The notes beneath the pieces are model-generated. The model searched no databases. It had not been told where the DNA came from and saw nothing but the letters and a program-made list of their open reading frames with translations. This document shows positions 1 through 10,505 of a DNA stretch of 64,000 nucleotides, one piece after another. The first letter of the stretch is position 1; every line of letters starts with the position of its first letter. Location of the stretch: assembly GCA_022494885.1 (NCBI GenBank), contig JAGVSM010000977.1, forward strand, positions 248,001 to 312,000. Direction: 5' to 3'. A program made the translations under genes and the position numbers. This stretch comes from Micrasema longulum. Lineage: Eukaryota; Arthropoda; Insecta; Trichoptera; Brachycentridae.

Positions 1-126
1 GCCTATGCTTTTACTTAATCTAAAAAATCTATCATCTGTCTTTGCTGCTTATTTCTGTTCCTTATATTTTTTTATTCCTTTGTAAAAATTTCTTTTAATT
101 GTAATGTTTATAATGGACTTTGTCCG

Positions 127-158
<32 letters not shown>

Positions 159-166
159 AAATAATG
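1..166 (+). mobile_element. LINE 3' end with (TAAA)n tail
   Basis: The segment ends in a small self-complementary motif (ggactttgtcc) followed directly by a TAAA tandem run at about 127-164. This is the usual look of a non-LTR retrotransposon 3' end that finishes in a simple tail. The body runs off the left edge, so the family cannot be told. Confidence 0.45.
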
Positions 167-257
167 GTCACCCTATACCGTGTAAACTCATTTGCCTTCC
201 TTCCTCCCCTCTTACATTTTTCAACTATTTCTCCCACAACATCAAACATTTTCATAC

Positions 258-480
258 ATTTTTAGCCATGTTAGTGTTACTTACTAAAGGCATGTGGTTT
301 CAAATCAGCAAGTCGATTTTATATTTTTGTGCAACAACTATGGTGGAGGTGTAGGTATAGTGAGATTTTCGTGTTAGTTTGATTGGTGTCCTGACAATGA
401 GACGGGTGTGTCTCGAAACCGGTAGATATAGAAAAGGCAATAAGTGTTTTCATACAAATATTTCATAAGATTGAGTTAAA
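258..480 (+). repeat. Dispersed repeat carrying a hammerhead-like motif
   Basis: This block is repeated in the opposite orientation at 13640-14075 (split by a SINE) and in part at 43806-43950. Shared landmarks are the stretch around the gttgttgcac complement, a GAGAC/GTCTC stem, the GAAACCGGT string, and a following tagaaaag...gtaagtg block. Penelope-like retroelements are known to carry hammerhead motifs in their terminal repeats, so a Penelope-like origin is possible. No reverse transcriptase or GIY-YIG coding is seen nearby, so this is inference. Confidence 0.5.
386..429 (+). ncRNA. Type I hammerhead-ribozyme-like motif
   Basis: Elements in order: stem I 5' strand GTGTC (386-390); CTGA (391-394); four linker bases; stem II GAGAC/GTCTC (399-403 with 410-414); GAAA (415-418); the self-complementary ACCGGT (418-423) as a minimal stem III; a candidate cleavage base A (424); and GATAT (425-429), which pairs with GTGTC through two G-U wobbles. 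The order matches a hammerhead open at stem I. The segment between CTGA and stem II departs from the canonical core (CTGANGA), so activity is doubtful. Related copies at 13640-14075 and 43806-43950 keep GACGAAGAGACG there. Confidence 0.4.
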
Positions 481-994
481 AATAAATTACTAAAAAATAC
501 ACCATGAGTTCTAATTGATATAAGTGATTAGCTGCACCTAATTATAATTATTCTTAAATAATATTACCTTCTTATAACGTAAAAAATTATTAATAAAATT
601 TTTCAAACACGCGTTTGTCAAATATTAATGTAAAAAATAAATTGATGGTGCTTGTCACAAAACGAAACAATACTGACCAAAATGGACACCAAGTCGTTGG
701 AACAATAAGCATCATCCCTCTGTAACTACACATGTGCATCTACTATCTTCCAGGAATTATCAAGCTGCCATTAGGCCACATGGCGGCAGTATGTACCTAC
801 AATCTATAAAAGCTACTCTTTGGACACCTATTTCCATTTTGTTAACCATAACGTTGAAACAGTGCTTTATTTATTAAGTTTTTACTGCTTAATAATTCTT
901 AGCTTGAACACTTGACAAATTTACTGCTGGGCTCTATGTTTATGTTTATTTTTTGTAAATTTATCGATATCATTTTAAGTTGCCAGAATTTCAC
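481..994. other. AT-rich intergenic DNA, nothing recognised
   Basis: No coding similarity, inverted repeat or tRNA-like head was seen. Short ORFs here have no recognisable domain. Confidence 0.5.
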
Positions 995-1362
995 TCGTCC
1001 ATGCGTTTTGTAGATGCACAGCGATTGGTAATCTAGCTTACATATGTAAATGTTTTTAATTATAAAATACCTAAATTACGTAAATGGGGTCTAGAATCTC
1101 AACTGTTCACGCGCTTAGTAGCTGCAAGACGTGTTTTAATCTTACTCTAACTAATTTTTAAATTTTCACGAATACACTGAACTTCATTGTCATTTTGAAA
1201 AAGTGTAAATGAGGGCTAGATTTCTTACTGACCATGCGCTCTTTAGCTGCAAGACGTGCTGTATTAAGCTCATTTCTGTTATAATTGGAATAGATCTCAA
1301 TTGGAAACGAGGAACTAAAATCCTAATCGTCCACGCGCTCTGTAGCTGCAAGACGTGCTGGG
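995..1362 (+). repeat. Four diverged copies of a ~110-bp spaced repeat
   Basis: A core reading gtcca(t/c)gcgctctgtagctgc or similar appears at about 996, 1108, 1231 and 1330. The last three copies continue with aagacgtg. A weaker second block (tctagaatctcaact, ctagatttcttactg, taaaatcctaatcg) precedes cores two to four by a constant short distance. This looks like an old tandem array with a ~100-125 bp period whose spacers have decayed. No protein reading is convincing across it. Confidence 0.6.
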
Positions 1363-2149
1363 ATATTTATTTATTGTACAGCGCCCTTGAGGTGCTTTGC
1401 TAAAAAATTGCGCTAAATTATCCAACTATAATAGTTATAAACCATACAGTAAGATAAAATACACTTAAAATTTAAGTCTTCCCGTGGTCTTTTTGTACGA
1501 TTTATGACATATTTTTGTAATGTGAAAAAAATTGTAGTTTAATTTGAAACTAAGAAATATACAGTTACATACATAGGTATAAAGTAAGTACACATGAAAT
1601 TATCTGCTTTACTTTTATTTATTGGAATAATAAAAAGGATTTTCGACATTCGTTACATAGAAAACATAATTTAGTGCATTGATGTATAATATTCTGGTTG
1701 ATAATCGTATGATATAGTAAATAAATCCTACTGCTACTAGATAACACGTAAATAAACCAATGGATGAATTCTTTTATTTTACTGTTTAAAATTAATTAAA
1801 AATTTATCGAGGTACGAATCTCGCTCAACCCAACCACAACGTGTATTCTATTTTCTAACATGGTTATTTACGATATGCTGTAAATTATAATACAGAAAAA
1901 CAGAAAATAAATAAAATAAAACATTGGTGAAAATTTTACATTGAATTTATATTTATACTACACGAACAATTTTGCTATCAATATTATTGTTTTGATAGTT
2001 CGTACTCCACAAAATAACGTTTATTTATATTAATAAGTCGTATTTTGAAATACAGTATGGAGACTATTTAATTATACATTATATTTATTTCTAAATTCAC
2101 ATTTAATAAGAATTTGAAGGCACTTGTTTATTTATGAATCAATCAATTA
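1363..2149. other. AT-rich intergenic DNA, nothing recognised
   Basis: I see only AT-rich sequence with short ORFs and no motif or repeat match. Confidence 0.5.
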
Positions 2150-2966
2150 GATCTAAGAAGAACTAAGCCGCATAATATTTTTCAGTCTACACTCACTTAG
2201 AAGGTTGCAAAAATTCTTACCCATTAGTACTAAATGCACTCTTGTACAAGCATTACTACTACCCATTCTAGATTACGCTGATGTTTCCATGACCGATTTA
2301 AGCTGTGAGCAACTCGATAAACTTGAACGACTTCAGAATACATGCATAAGGTACATTTTTGGTCTTAGAAAATATGACCACATTTCTGATTATCGTAGGC
2401 AACTGAAATGGCTCAAAATTAGACAGCGGAGATACTACCACTCCCTCTCACTTCTGTTCAATTTACTTTATAGTCCTAACGCTCCTATATACCTGCGTGA
2501 AAAATTTCAACGCTTATCAGTTCATGGTTTACCTCTTCGTTTTAATTCTCAAGGCACTCTCTTAATACCCATCCACAATTCCTCTTTCTTCTCTAACTCA
2601 TATAGTGTCCATGCGACTCGACTGTGGAATCATCTCCCACCCACCATCAAAGATGTTACTACATTATCTCTGTTTAAAGCACGTCTGAAAAAACATCTCC
2701 TTTGTCTTCCTTAATCTCTCCTCATTTCCCTTTTCCTCTTTCCCCTTTTTTCCTGTTTCCCATTGAGTAATAGTTTTGATTTAAGGTAATTTATCACATT
2801 TATTTCTATATTTATATATCTTTAGCTTTTTAATCTTTTTTTCTATTGAATATGTTCTGTAACTTGAATTATAAAAATAAAACTTTTATTTTATTGGTTG
2901 GTTGGATGAAATTGCCATTTGGCAATAAATGTACAAATGCCCGCCAATGTACAAATAACATTATGT
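2150..2966 (+). mobile_element. LINE family A, C-terminal ORF2 and 3' UTR
   Basis: The open frame to 2714 encodes about 169 residues typical of the region after the reverse transcriptase palm in CR1/Jockey-type LINEs: LPILDYADV, then LERLQNTCIRYIFGLRK, then ATRLWNHLPPTIKDV near the end, followed by a basic tail and a stop. The upstream RT and endonuclease are missing, so the copy is 5' truncated. The 3' UTR ends near a ttggttggttgg motif followed by atttggcaataa. Closely related copies lie at 38503-38900 (3' end), 26880-28960 (minus strand, with RT motifs), 21700-22030 and 23385-23790. It has no role in host metabolism. Confidence 0.85.
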
Positions 2967-4200
2967 AAGTTATATATAATATAATAAGGTTTTTATGAAC
3001 AAACTATTTTTATTACAGTTATTTTTAAATATTTGAAGGGTTCTTCTGATTTAAGTAACATATTACCAAATAAATATTGTTGTGATATTTCATTTCTGAT
3101 CTGTTGTCTATAAAACTAAACATATTTATTTATAAAATTGGTAATATCATTATATTGTTTACGTAAATATTTCAGGTACACAGGTTATCATGATCGATAT
3201 TGAAAAAAAATTATAAGTGAGATAATTTTTGTTTACGAGACATTAATGAAGCAAGTATACGAGATAGAAATTATCAAGAGAAAAAAATATAAATTCACGG
3301 GAACAGATAACAATATTTACATAAAATATGAAAATTCATACGCTTTGTTATTTAAAAACATTTTACATTATGTAATAATTCGAGTGTTAATACACGTACA
3401 CATACAATGACGTAATCGTCATATTTACTTTACTAAGATTTGGAAAATGATAATACATATTATAATTTCTCATTGCATTTCCTAAAAAAAAGTTAAGGCT
3501 GTCATTTCGTGAACAGGCGAATTCACGAAAATTCTTGATGCACCGAGCTGTACATATGCATGCAAATAATAACATAAAAAACAAACTTTTATTAAAATAA
3601 ACAGAAGAACGGAAGATCGTTATCAGGAAGGTGATAAAAAAAATAGTTTTTAATTTAAATTTAATTGGGCATATAATTTTGCTGGACATGTTTGAGTGTG
3701 TCTTTAATGCAATCCCAATTTGCTGCATTATTTCAAAACCAATATAATCTGGCTCTATTAAATCCGCAAAATTTGAGTTTTACTGTATTATGAGTTTAAA
3801 AATATGTGTGTATTAAATAAGATAGTTCTTAAAACGTGTAATGTAATGTATATTAACACATAAAGTGTGCTGATAACTAAATTTAAGTTAATATTAGAAC
3901 ATTCATAATTTATTGATGTACAAGTTTATGATTATATAAATAAATAAATTATAACTTAACTCATGTTTTATAGAATGTCGCTCCTTTCACAGTAAAATAA
4001 AAATATAATGAAATTTAAAAGTTATCAGAGACATCAATTTACCTTAAGTGCTAGTTTTCCGGTGTTTGAGTTTTCCCCTAAATTTGAGATTGACAGCAGA
4101 ATTGTATACCACAGATTTTCCGTTAATTATTCAGTAAGATTTTTATCAAAATTTGACAAATTTCACTACTTATAATTCAGAGCTGTAGTTTATCACATTA
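2967..4200. other. AT-rich intergenic DNA, nothing recognised
   Basis: Long AT-rich stretch. A 113-codon minus-strand ORF (3387-3728) has no recognisable domain and a composition expected of chance reading. Confidence 0.5.
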
Positions 4201-4333
4201 GATCGCGCCCAGAAAACGTATTTGTAAATCAAAGATTTAGTTTCTCGAGTCGATTTTCGATTGCCCAACACCGCCACCCGTATCACGATCACCGTACTCC
4301 AGACGTCCTAACAGCTCGGCGTCTGCCGATTTA

Positions 4334-4594
4334 ATGAGCGAGATTAATTGTCGGACGTGTAGGCAAAGCTTAATACGGTACACGTCCGTAAAAGGGCAGA
4401 ACGCCTTAAGCAGATTTTACGATTTTTCTCCGAAAATGAACAAATTGTTTTCCAGTGAGTTTTCTAGGACAGACTATGCAACAGGTAGCCACTATATTTT
4501 TACTTTTCAGTTTATGATAAGCAGCTACGAAAAAACAGAAAGATCCGAAGTTCCGCTTGCTCCGCACAGAAGTACAGTAAACGCTGAGTCCTGA
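4334..4594 (+). CDS. Doubtful ORF with an N-terminal Cys pair
   Basis: The ORF begins MSEINCRTC, with a CxxC pair that recalls the first half of a ZAD-type zinc-binding domain. The matching second Cys pair is not seen. A good splice-donor match (cca|gtgagt) falls at 4455, so a first exon of about 40 codons is possible. The upstream 100 bases are less AT-rich than the surroundings. No downstream C2H2 array or second exon was found. It may equally be a chance ORF or repeat remnant. Confidence 0.15.
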   Translation: MSEINCRTCRQSLIRYTSVKGQNALSRFYDFSPKMNKLFSSEFSRTDYATGSHYIFTFQFMISSYEKTERSEVPLAPHRSTVNAES

Positions 4595-4959
4595 AATTAG
4601 TGTCGCGGGCCCGATCCCGTTTAGATTTTTTTTTATAAATAAAGGGAACGTACGTACAAAACGACTTAATGTCATCATTTTTAAATAAATATTTAGTATA
4701 GTTTTAAAAATACATAAAAATAACATATAAGAAATCAACCACAAATATTTTTACCAGACAGTGCGGGTAAAACCTGTAGAAATTATAACGGACTCAGTAT
4801 TGATGTAGACATTTTTAACTGCACGTTGCATTTGTACAGAAAATTTCTTCATGGGGTCGATTATTTGGGATAGTTGCTGAATGTACATCTTGAGTGGTTT
4901 ATGCTATGTATATGTGCCGCATGTAATGTATATGTTTGTGTATGTTTTATATGTGCGTT

Positions 4960-5216
4960 CATGTGTGTGCGTGGATGGCTCGGAGTGTACATTCGGTATT
5001 TTTATTTATTTTAATTTATTACCTCCATGGAAAACGCAAATGTCAACAATTATTCTTTTCTCACTTAAAATTCTTATTTATTTTTTGTCAAATTTAATGT
5101 TTATATCTTTTTAATTTATAAAAACTTAATTGGTCTTTTTATGTTGAAAAATTGTTGTTTTTAGTACTTATTTTGTATGACTGTATGTTTTCTGAATAAA
5201 AAAAAAAAAAAAAAAA
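4960..5216 (+). mobile_element. Retroelement 3' end with poly(A)
   Basis: A T-rich segment ends in gaataaa running into an 18-base A tract (about 5199-5216). A polyadenylation signal fused to a genomic A tract is a mark of a retroposed RNA 3' end. The 5' limit and the family are not clear. Confidence 0.35.
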
Positions 5217-5277
5217 CGATGTATGAGTTATTTGTATAAAGAAATAAAATGTAGGAACTGACAAGTAGACATAGAGT

Positions 5278-5584
5278 TCAGAAATAAATAATATCTTTAT
5301 TTACTTGGCATGCTAGCACAGAATGCATGAACCAAACGAAACACGTTCTGCGCTGTAAATAGCTCTTACCAGGCTTGGAGCGCAATAAATGGCCATTGTA
5401 ATAAATGCCCGGACAATTTTCATCTTCCTCCTGCGTAAGATTCTCCATAATCTCCCTTCGTTTTTTAAGGGGATTTTTGGTTGTATTTTTTGCCTTTGCT
5501 TCCTCCATATACAGGTTGTTCATTAAACCATGTCACACCCGAAACCACGATGATCAGTATGAGCAAGAAGACATATTGGCACAT
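5278..5584 (-). CDS. Candidate small secreted protein, frame broken
   Basis: On the minus strand an ATG at 5582-5584 opens a frame beginning MCQYVFLLILIIVVSGVTW, a good signal-peptide shape (short head, about 15 hydrophobic residues). This frame stops at 5465-5467. A second frame, overlapping from 5523, runs on to 5278 and encodes a basic then acidic segment with ENCPGIYYNGHLL and four Cys. A one-base shift near the A-rich run at about 5461-5466 would join them. A strong donor-like GGTAAGAG lies inside the second frame. I do not recognise the product; a frameshifted pseudogene or chance overlap is just as likely. Confidence 0.2.
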
Positions 5585-5649
5585 TAAAATAGTTTTTTAG
5601 AACGAGTAAATTTTTTAAAAATAATACACATATGTATGAAATACAGACC

Positions 5650-5930
5650 AATTTTGTTATTTCGAACTCCGCTTTCCAGCTCGCAACGCCATAATCTTGA
5701 AGCTGAAATATATTTTAACAGACGTTCACATTGTCATTAAGAGTAGTTATCTTGCACCATTGTCCTTGGACTTCGAAGCATTGGTGATTGGACGCAATAA
5801 AGTAATTAACCAGAATTAATGATTAATCTTCCCATTTCCAAGATAATAAATTGCCATATTTCCAGAGTACCATAACAGCCTAGTAACATGACATGTACGG
5901 CTACAAACGGCGCCCCAAGCATAAAAAAAT
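5650..5930 (+). mobile_element. I/R1-type LINE, C-terminal ORF2 relic
   Basis: The + strand reads a block like SSSQRHNLEAE, then a broken SCTIVLGLRSIGDW. This matches the better copy on the minus strand at 13022-13391 (FSLQRHNLEAEC...FLNFATMVIGL). The following 3' UTR shares cccatttccaaga and the gtacatgaca...aaggctac-like block. Stops and a frameshift show that it is dead. Confidence 0.65.
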
Positions 5931-6725
5931 AAATTATCGCGATTCTAAGAATGAAGTTATACAATTTTTACTTTAAATTTAATTAACTCACAGTAAAAGG
6001 ATTGTTGGAAGGTAATAATACTACGATTGACAATTTCAACATCAAGGGTTAGAAAGGCAACACAACTTCCCTTTTGATGGGAAAGAACGGCACAAAATAT
6101 TTGTTCAGTTCATACCCAGAGAGATTGGGATTCTTTATGCGCATTTTCTCAAAGACGAGAATTCCGCAAATTTCAGCCATCATTTGACGCCACCCCTGAG
6201 AATCTCCCATTTCTCAAACTTTGAGCTAACAAACGAACTAAATAATCTGAAATTCGTACTGTTTTTAAGTAAGTGAGAATTTCAGACTGATCTAGTAATA
6301 TCCGTCGTTTTTCTTTTTAGTGAACGCGCGTGAAAAGGACTGGATTTGAGTTGAAATTCTTGAGTAGTGCTAGCAGGTTACGCTTGTGTGGAGCACGTGT
6401 CACGCTGATGGCCCTTGGCGTAAGTACACGTGTACTGTGTGCGGTGTGTACCTACACTCTGTAGGAAGATTTGGAACTAAGTTAATGTAGTGCTTAAATG
6501 TTTTAACTTTCGCGAAGTAAAAACGGGCTAGGGTGGGTCGGCAATTTATGGCCACCCGAAACTTGAAATAAGGGAAAATTGAAATACTTCTACAACTTTT
6601 TGGTTAATGGTCCCGGCCAATGATTGGAATATTTTCGGTAATCAAGAACTTCCGAGTTGGTTTACAAACATATAATAATGTTGTCTATAGACCTTTGAGA
6701 AATAATATTCTTAACTACCTACAAT

Positions 6726-9620
6726 CCAAAATGCAGTGCAATAAATGTAAAGGCGATACGTCAAACAAAAACTCTAAAGTGCTTCAGTGTAAGGGACCAT
6801 GTGGGGTTTTCTTTCATTTTTTTTTTTAAAAATATCTTCCGACTTTTAATAATAATATGGCGCACTTGAACGCATAATCACGTTTGTTTTATATACTTAT
6901 GTAGGAAGTAGTGCTGATATTTATATCTTTAACGATACAATAAATAAATATAGGACAACTGTCACGCAATTTATAAAATCAAATAGTCACTTATGTAAGT
7001 TGGGTAAAATAATTTGTAATAACCGGTTGGTAATAATTTATTGTAATAATTTTCATAACAATCATAGAATTCAATTAAGCTAGCCAATTTTAAAAGAGTC
7101 AATAATAAACTTATTTTTTTCTTTTTTTGTGCATGCTGTGTTCACACATAATTGATGAACAATATTTAAACACAACAAGTTGTGATTATTTTACCAATGT
7201 CGTATGTATTGCTTATTGTTTGTAAACCATAATAAAAAAAATAAAAAAAATGTGTACCTGGGAGGAAATCGACTCTTCGGAGACAAAGAGACACCTGGAT
7301 ATGTAACAATTGCAGGGAATCCACGTCCAGCGCAAGCTCCTGTAAAACCACCAGAACAGGAAGAAGGAGAACAGTGATGGAGAAATTGACCCTGAAACTT
7401 GTTTAGTGAAGCAGTTACTCTTCAATTTTAACACCAAAATGAATATCATATTTTAAGTGCAAAAGGAACTGAAGGAGATGAAGGAGGCAAGAGACTTTCT
7501 AAGTGATCAGTATGACTTAATGTGTGCGAAACTTGAAGAATGTGTAAAGTGTTGAAAAAAAATCTAAAGATTATTACCGACCTGACCAAAAAGTTCAACG
7601 GACAAGATAACTCTTCTAAAAATGTGGAAATTTATGGCGTAAAAGTTTGGGAATCTGAGCTACCAGTTCCGCAAATTATATTTACAGTAACAAATCCAAA
7701 AATCAAAAAAGCATGACAAAATTATAGTTCAATTTAGTGACAAAAAAGAGCGAGATATGCTTATTAATAAGAAGAAGACTACAAATGAGATATTTAATAA
7801 AAACGCAGATCCTATCTTCATAAAGAAACACTTTACTCCATTCTTTAAGGATTTACTCTAGAAAACAAAAAATAAACTGCCTACCTTTAAACTTGTATGG
7901 TTTTGTGGAAGAAAAATACTCGCCAAAAAAAATAGAAACGATATAAACATATATAGAAGATGATATAAATATGTTAAAATTCATCGGAAATTCCGCCTAA
8001 GTGCAGCGTAATTAAAAATTGGATTCTATTCACGATGGAAGGACTTGACCATGAAATAAATTTAGGTGATAACGAAGAGACCCGTGTATGCGATACAGTG
8101 TCGGAATATTTCGATCAACTAACAAATTACAATCAAATGTTCTCAATACTTTACATCAATTTACAGAAAGGAAAAAATAACTTTTGAGCTAATTCAGTAG
8201 TTAGATGGCAGAAGGGACCATCTGCATTTTTTTCTGTTTTTTAGTTTTCAAAAGTTTTAATCAATATTTCAGTAAATACACATGGAAAAAAAACAAAAAA
8301 AAAAATATAATTTAGAATGGTAATTCATAATTGAAAAACAAAACTAAAATATTTTGGTATGGGGATTTAACTCTTGAAATTGAGTCGTATTTCAGCTCTC
8401 CTGAACATTTTTAAAATTACAGATGGTCCCTTTTGCAATCTGACTACCGAATTGCATCCGTAAATCTATATTTATCTTATAAATGTTATTGTGATAACTG
8501 AGCCAAGTACTGACGTAAATATTGTTCCCAATATAGGTGGATTTTAAAGACACTATTTATATAGAAAAAATAACACAGGGGGTGGTATTTCATAATTTGT
8601 AAAATCTTCTATTTTAGGTAAATTTGTGGATCTTTTCTGCGATGGTTTCAAGTGAGTGAAAGTGAATTTATCTTGGAATACACGTGACACAATCGACCGC
8701 CAAACCAGCCAGTAAATAGATTTCTTATCAATATTAAACAGTGCATCCTTTCAGTTTCAAAAAATGATAACCTTATAATATGTGAAGATATAAACATCGA
8801 CTTAACAAATAAACATATAAATAACGTGTAAAATTTACTAAATATCGTAAATAACTATGTGCTTAATTCTTTAATTATCAGTTTTACTCGAAAGGTCATA
8901 TCATAATATCAGGATCCCTTAAACAAGCGTGGTTCAATCATTTTTATTCCAGGAGTAAATTTTATACGCCAAATTCTTCGATTGCAAACGAGTGGAGGCG
9001 TATAAAAAAAAATAAAAAAAATCTTCGATTATTAGGTTAAAGATATCGAATCTTTATCCAATTAAAATGAGTTTACGTGAAGTGCGAGACGGCGATAATT
9101 TAATACATTCTAGGACACGAGTGCGAGAAGAGCGTAAGATACTCTCAAAACTTAGAGAAATAAACTGAGATAGTATATTGCTATCACATTTCGACAATAC
9201 AAACGACTTGATCGTTCAACTAAATAACACGTTTAATCGCATAAACCACGAATATAGTAAAGACGTAGTATATGACCCTTCTAACTCTTGAAGGAATATA
9301 TCGCAAAATAAATGGATTAATAGTTTAATAAATAACGAAATGAAATTGAGGGATAATCTGTTCCGTAAATGGAAAAGTAGTCCTACAAACATAAATTATC
9401 GAAGTGAGTAGGTAAAAGGGAGAAACAAATTAACAATGTTAATAAAAAAAAGCCAAAATAGTTTATTACGAAAACAAACTAAAGAGGGAAAATATAAAAA
9501 AAAATGGGAAATAATTAATGGAATAGTGAGGAAATCTTAATCAAACAATAATAATCAAATTAGAGTATGTACTTAATTGAAGCAAAGATTTGTCGAAAAA
9601 TCTATCAGAGAATTAATTAT
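6726..9620 (+). mobile_element. Decayed LINE with PHD-like ORF1 and endonuclease/RT remnants
   Basis: ORF1 starts around 6731 with MQCNKCKGDTS, followed by CKGPCGVFFHF: a Cys-Cys-Cys-Cys-His spacing like the PHD-type finger found in ORF1 of several insect LINEs. A coiled-coil-like charged region follows (7450-7620), then a relic of the ORF1 nucleic-acid-binding part (about 7625-7990). ORF2 endonuclease pieces are visible at about 8100-8180 and 8480-8900 (an INIDLTN motif like the GDFNIDL block). Near 9480-9540 the text KWEIINGIVRK resembles the region before the RT domain. Many stops and shifts, plus a MITE at 8189-8455, make this an old copy. Confidence 0.65.
8189..8455. mobile_element. 267-bp MITE inside LINE endonuclease
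   Basis: Terminal inverted repeats of about 37 bp: the left end reads gctaattcagtagttagat then ggcagaagggaccatctg; the right end is its imperfect complement ending ctaccgaattgca. The element splits the endonuclease region of the surrounding LINE relic. No coding capacity. The target duplication is not clear. Confidence 0.75.
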
Positions 9621-10025
9621 TTAAAAAATGTTTTTTTTTCAAATACTGTTGGTTTAACTAACTGATCCAAGAAGAACTAGAAAAATAGAAAAATATTTTC
9701 ACGAACTGTCGAGTAAGATGAATCTCACCCTGATCAATAAAGGTTTCAGCTATTTGAATACACAAAAATCAACAGTTACGATAATTAAAGAAATATCAAT
9801 GTTTATACATAGACAGAAGCCCTGTAAATGCCTTGACTTCCGTATTCCTTTCTCTGAAATGTTTTCCATTCATTCTTCTTCTTTGTTCACAGACTTTTCT
9901 ACCTCCCTACTGGGGTGTTCTAGCCAGAGCGCAGTATTGAGTTTAAGCAATGCTACTTTAAGTTAATGCATAGTTTATTTTTGAACACCATTAATCAATA
10001 GCTGATAAATAGTCGATCAACAGTT
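9621..10025. other. Intergenic DNA, nothing firm
   Basis: An 82-codon ORF at 9718-9966 has no recognisable domain. The atgaatctcac string at 9719 recurs at 39752 and 58691, so a small dispersed repeat may lie here. Confidence 0.4.
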
Positions 10026-10275
10026 GGCCTCGTGGTGTAGTGGTCAGCGCGTTTGCCTACCACGCAAGAGGTCTAGGGTTCGATTGCCAAGATGGTCGAC
10101 ATGAAATATTTATTTAAAAAAGTGTTTTTACAACCAGAATATTTCATAGTCCCTGGACTGACACCTGAACCGTATAACTGATCATTTTATTTTCATGTAA
10201 CAAAAATTATCAAGATACGCTGCGATTGGTATACCAATGCAGGGCCCTATGCACCATTGGGTGCCGGAATATACA
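10026..10275 (+). mobile_element. SINE family A, near full length
   Basis: The tRNA-like head has an A box (gtgtagtggtcagcgcg), an anticodon-arm region (gtttgcctaccacgcaag) and a B box (gggttcgattgcc). A body follows with gaatatttcatagtcc, ctggactgacacctgaa and the tail landmarks gatacgctgcgattggt and gccctatgcacc. Copies of the same plan lie at 13391, 29756, 30335, 41175, 44925 and 56563. Confidence 0.85.
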
Positions 10276-10296
10276 ACATACGAGTAGATATAGACA

Positions 10297-10505
10297 GGCG
10301 CCGTGGCGTTGTTGGTTAGACGGCCAACTGTGAAACTGGCGTTGCGGGTTCGATTCCCGCCAGTTGCAAGAAAAAAAATTCAAGAAAGATTTTTTTCTCA
10401 ATTGGTCTGGGTGTTGTGGTGTATTTTTTATTACCTCCTTCCATATCCCCTCTATCCCACCTGCTGGCGAGCCTCAAAATAGAGGCTTAGCGGGTTATTC
10501 GTTTA
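10297..10505 (+). mobile_element. SINE family C
   Basis: tRNA-like head with gttggttagacggccaactg and the B box gcgggttcgattcccgcc, followed by a short body containing ttcaagaaagattttttt and a 3' part with cacctgctggcgagcc and agaggcttagcgg. Minus-strand relatives at 35746-35880 and 55015-55195 share both the head and the 3' part. Confidence 0.8.

Noticed and set aside
10026..10095. tRNA gene with A and B boxes
   Set aside because: The tRNA-like head is followed by a shared SINE body and recurs at many places with changes in the arms; no acceptor stem closes.
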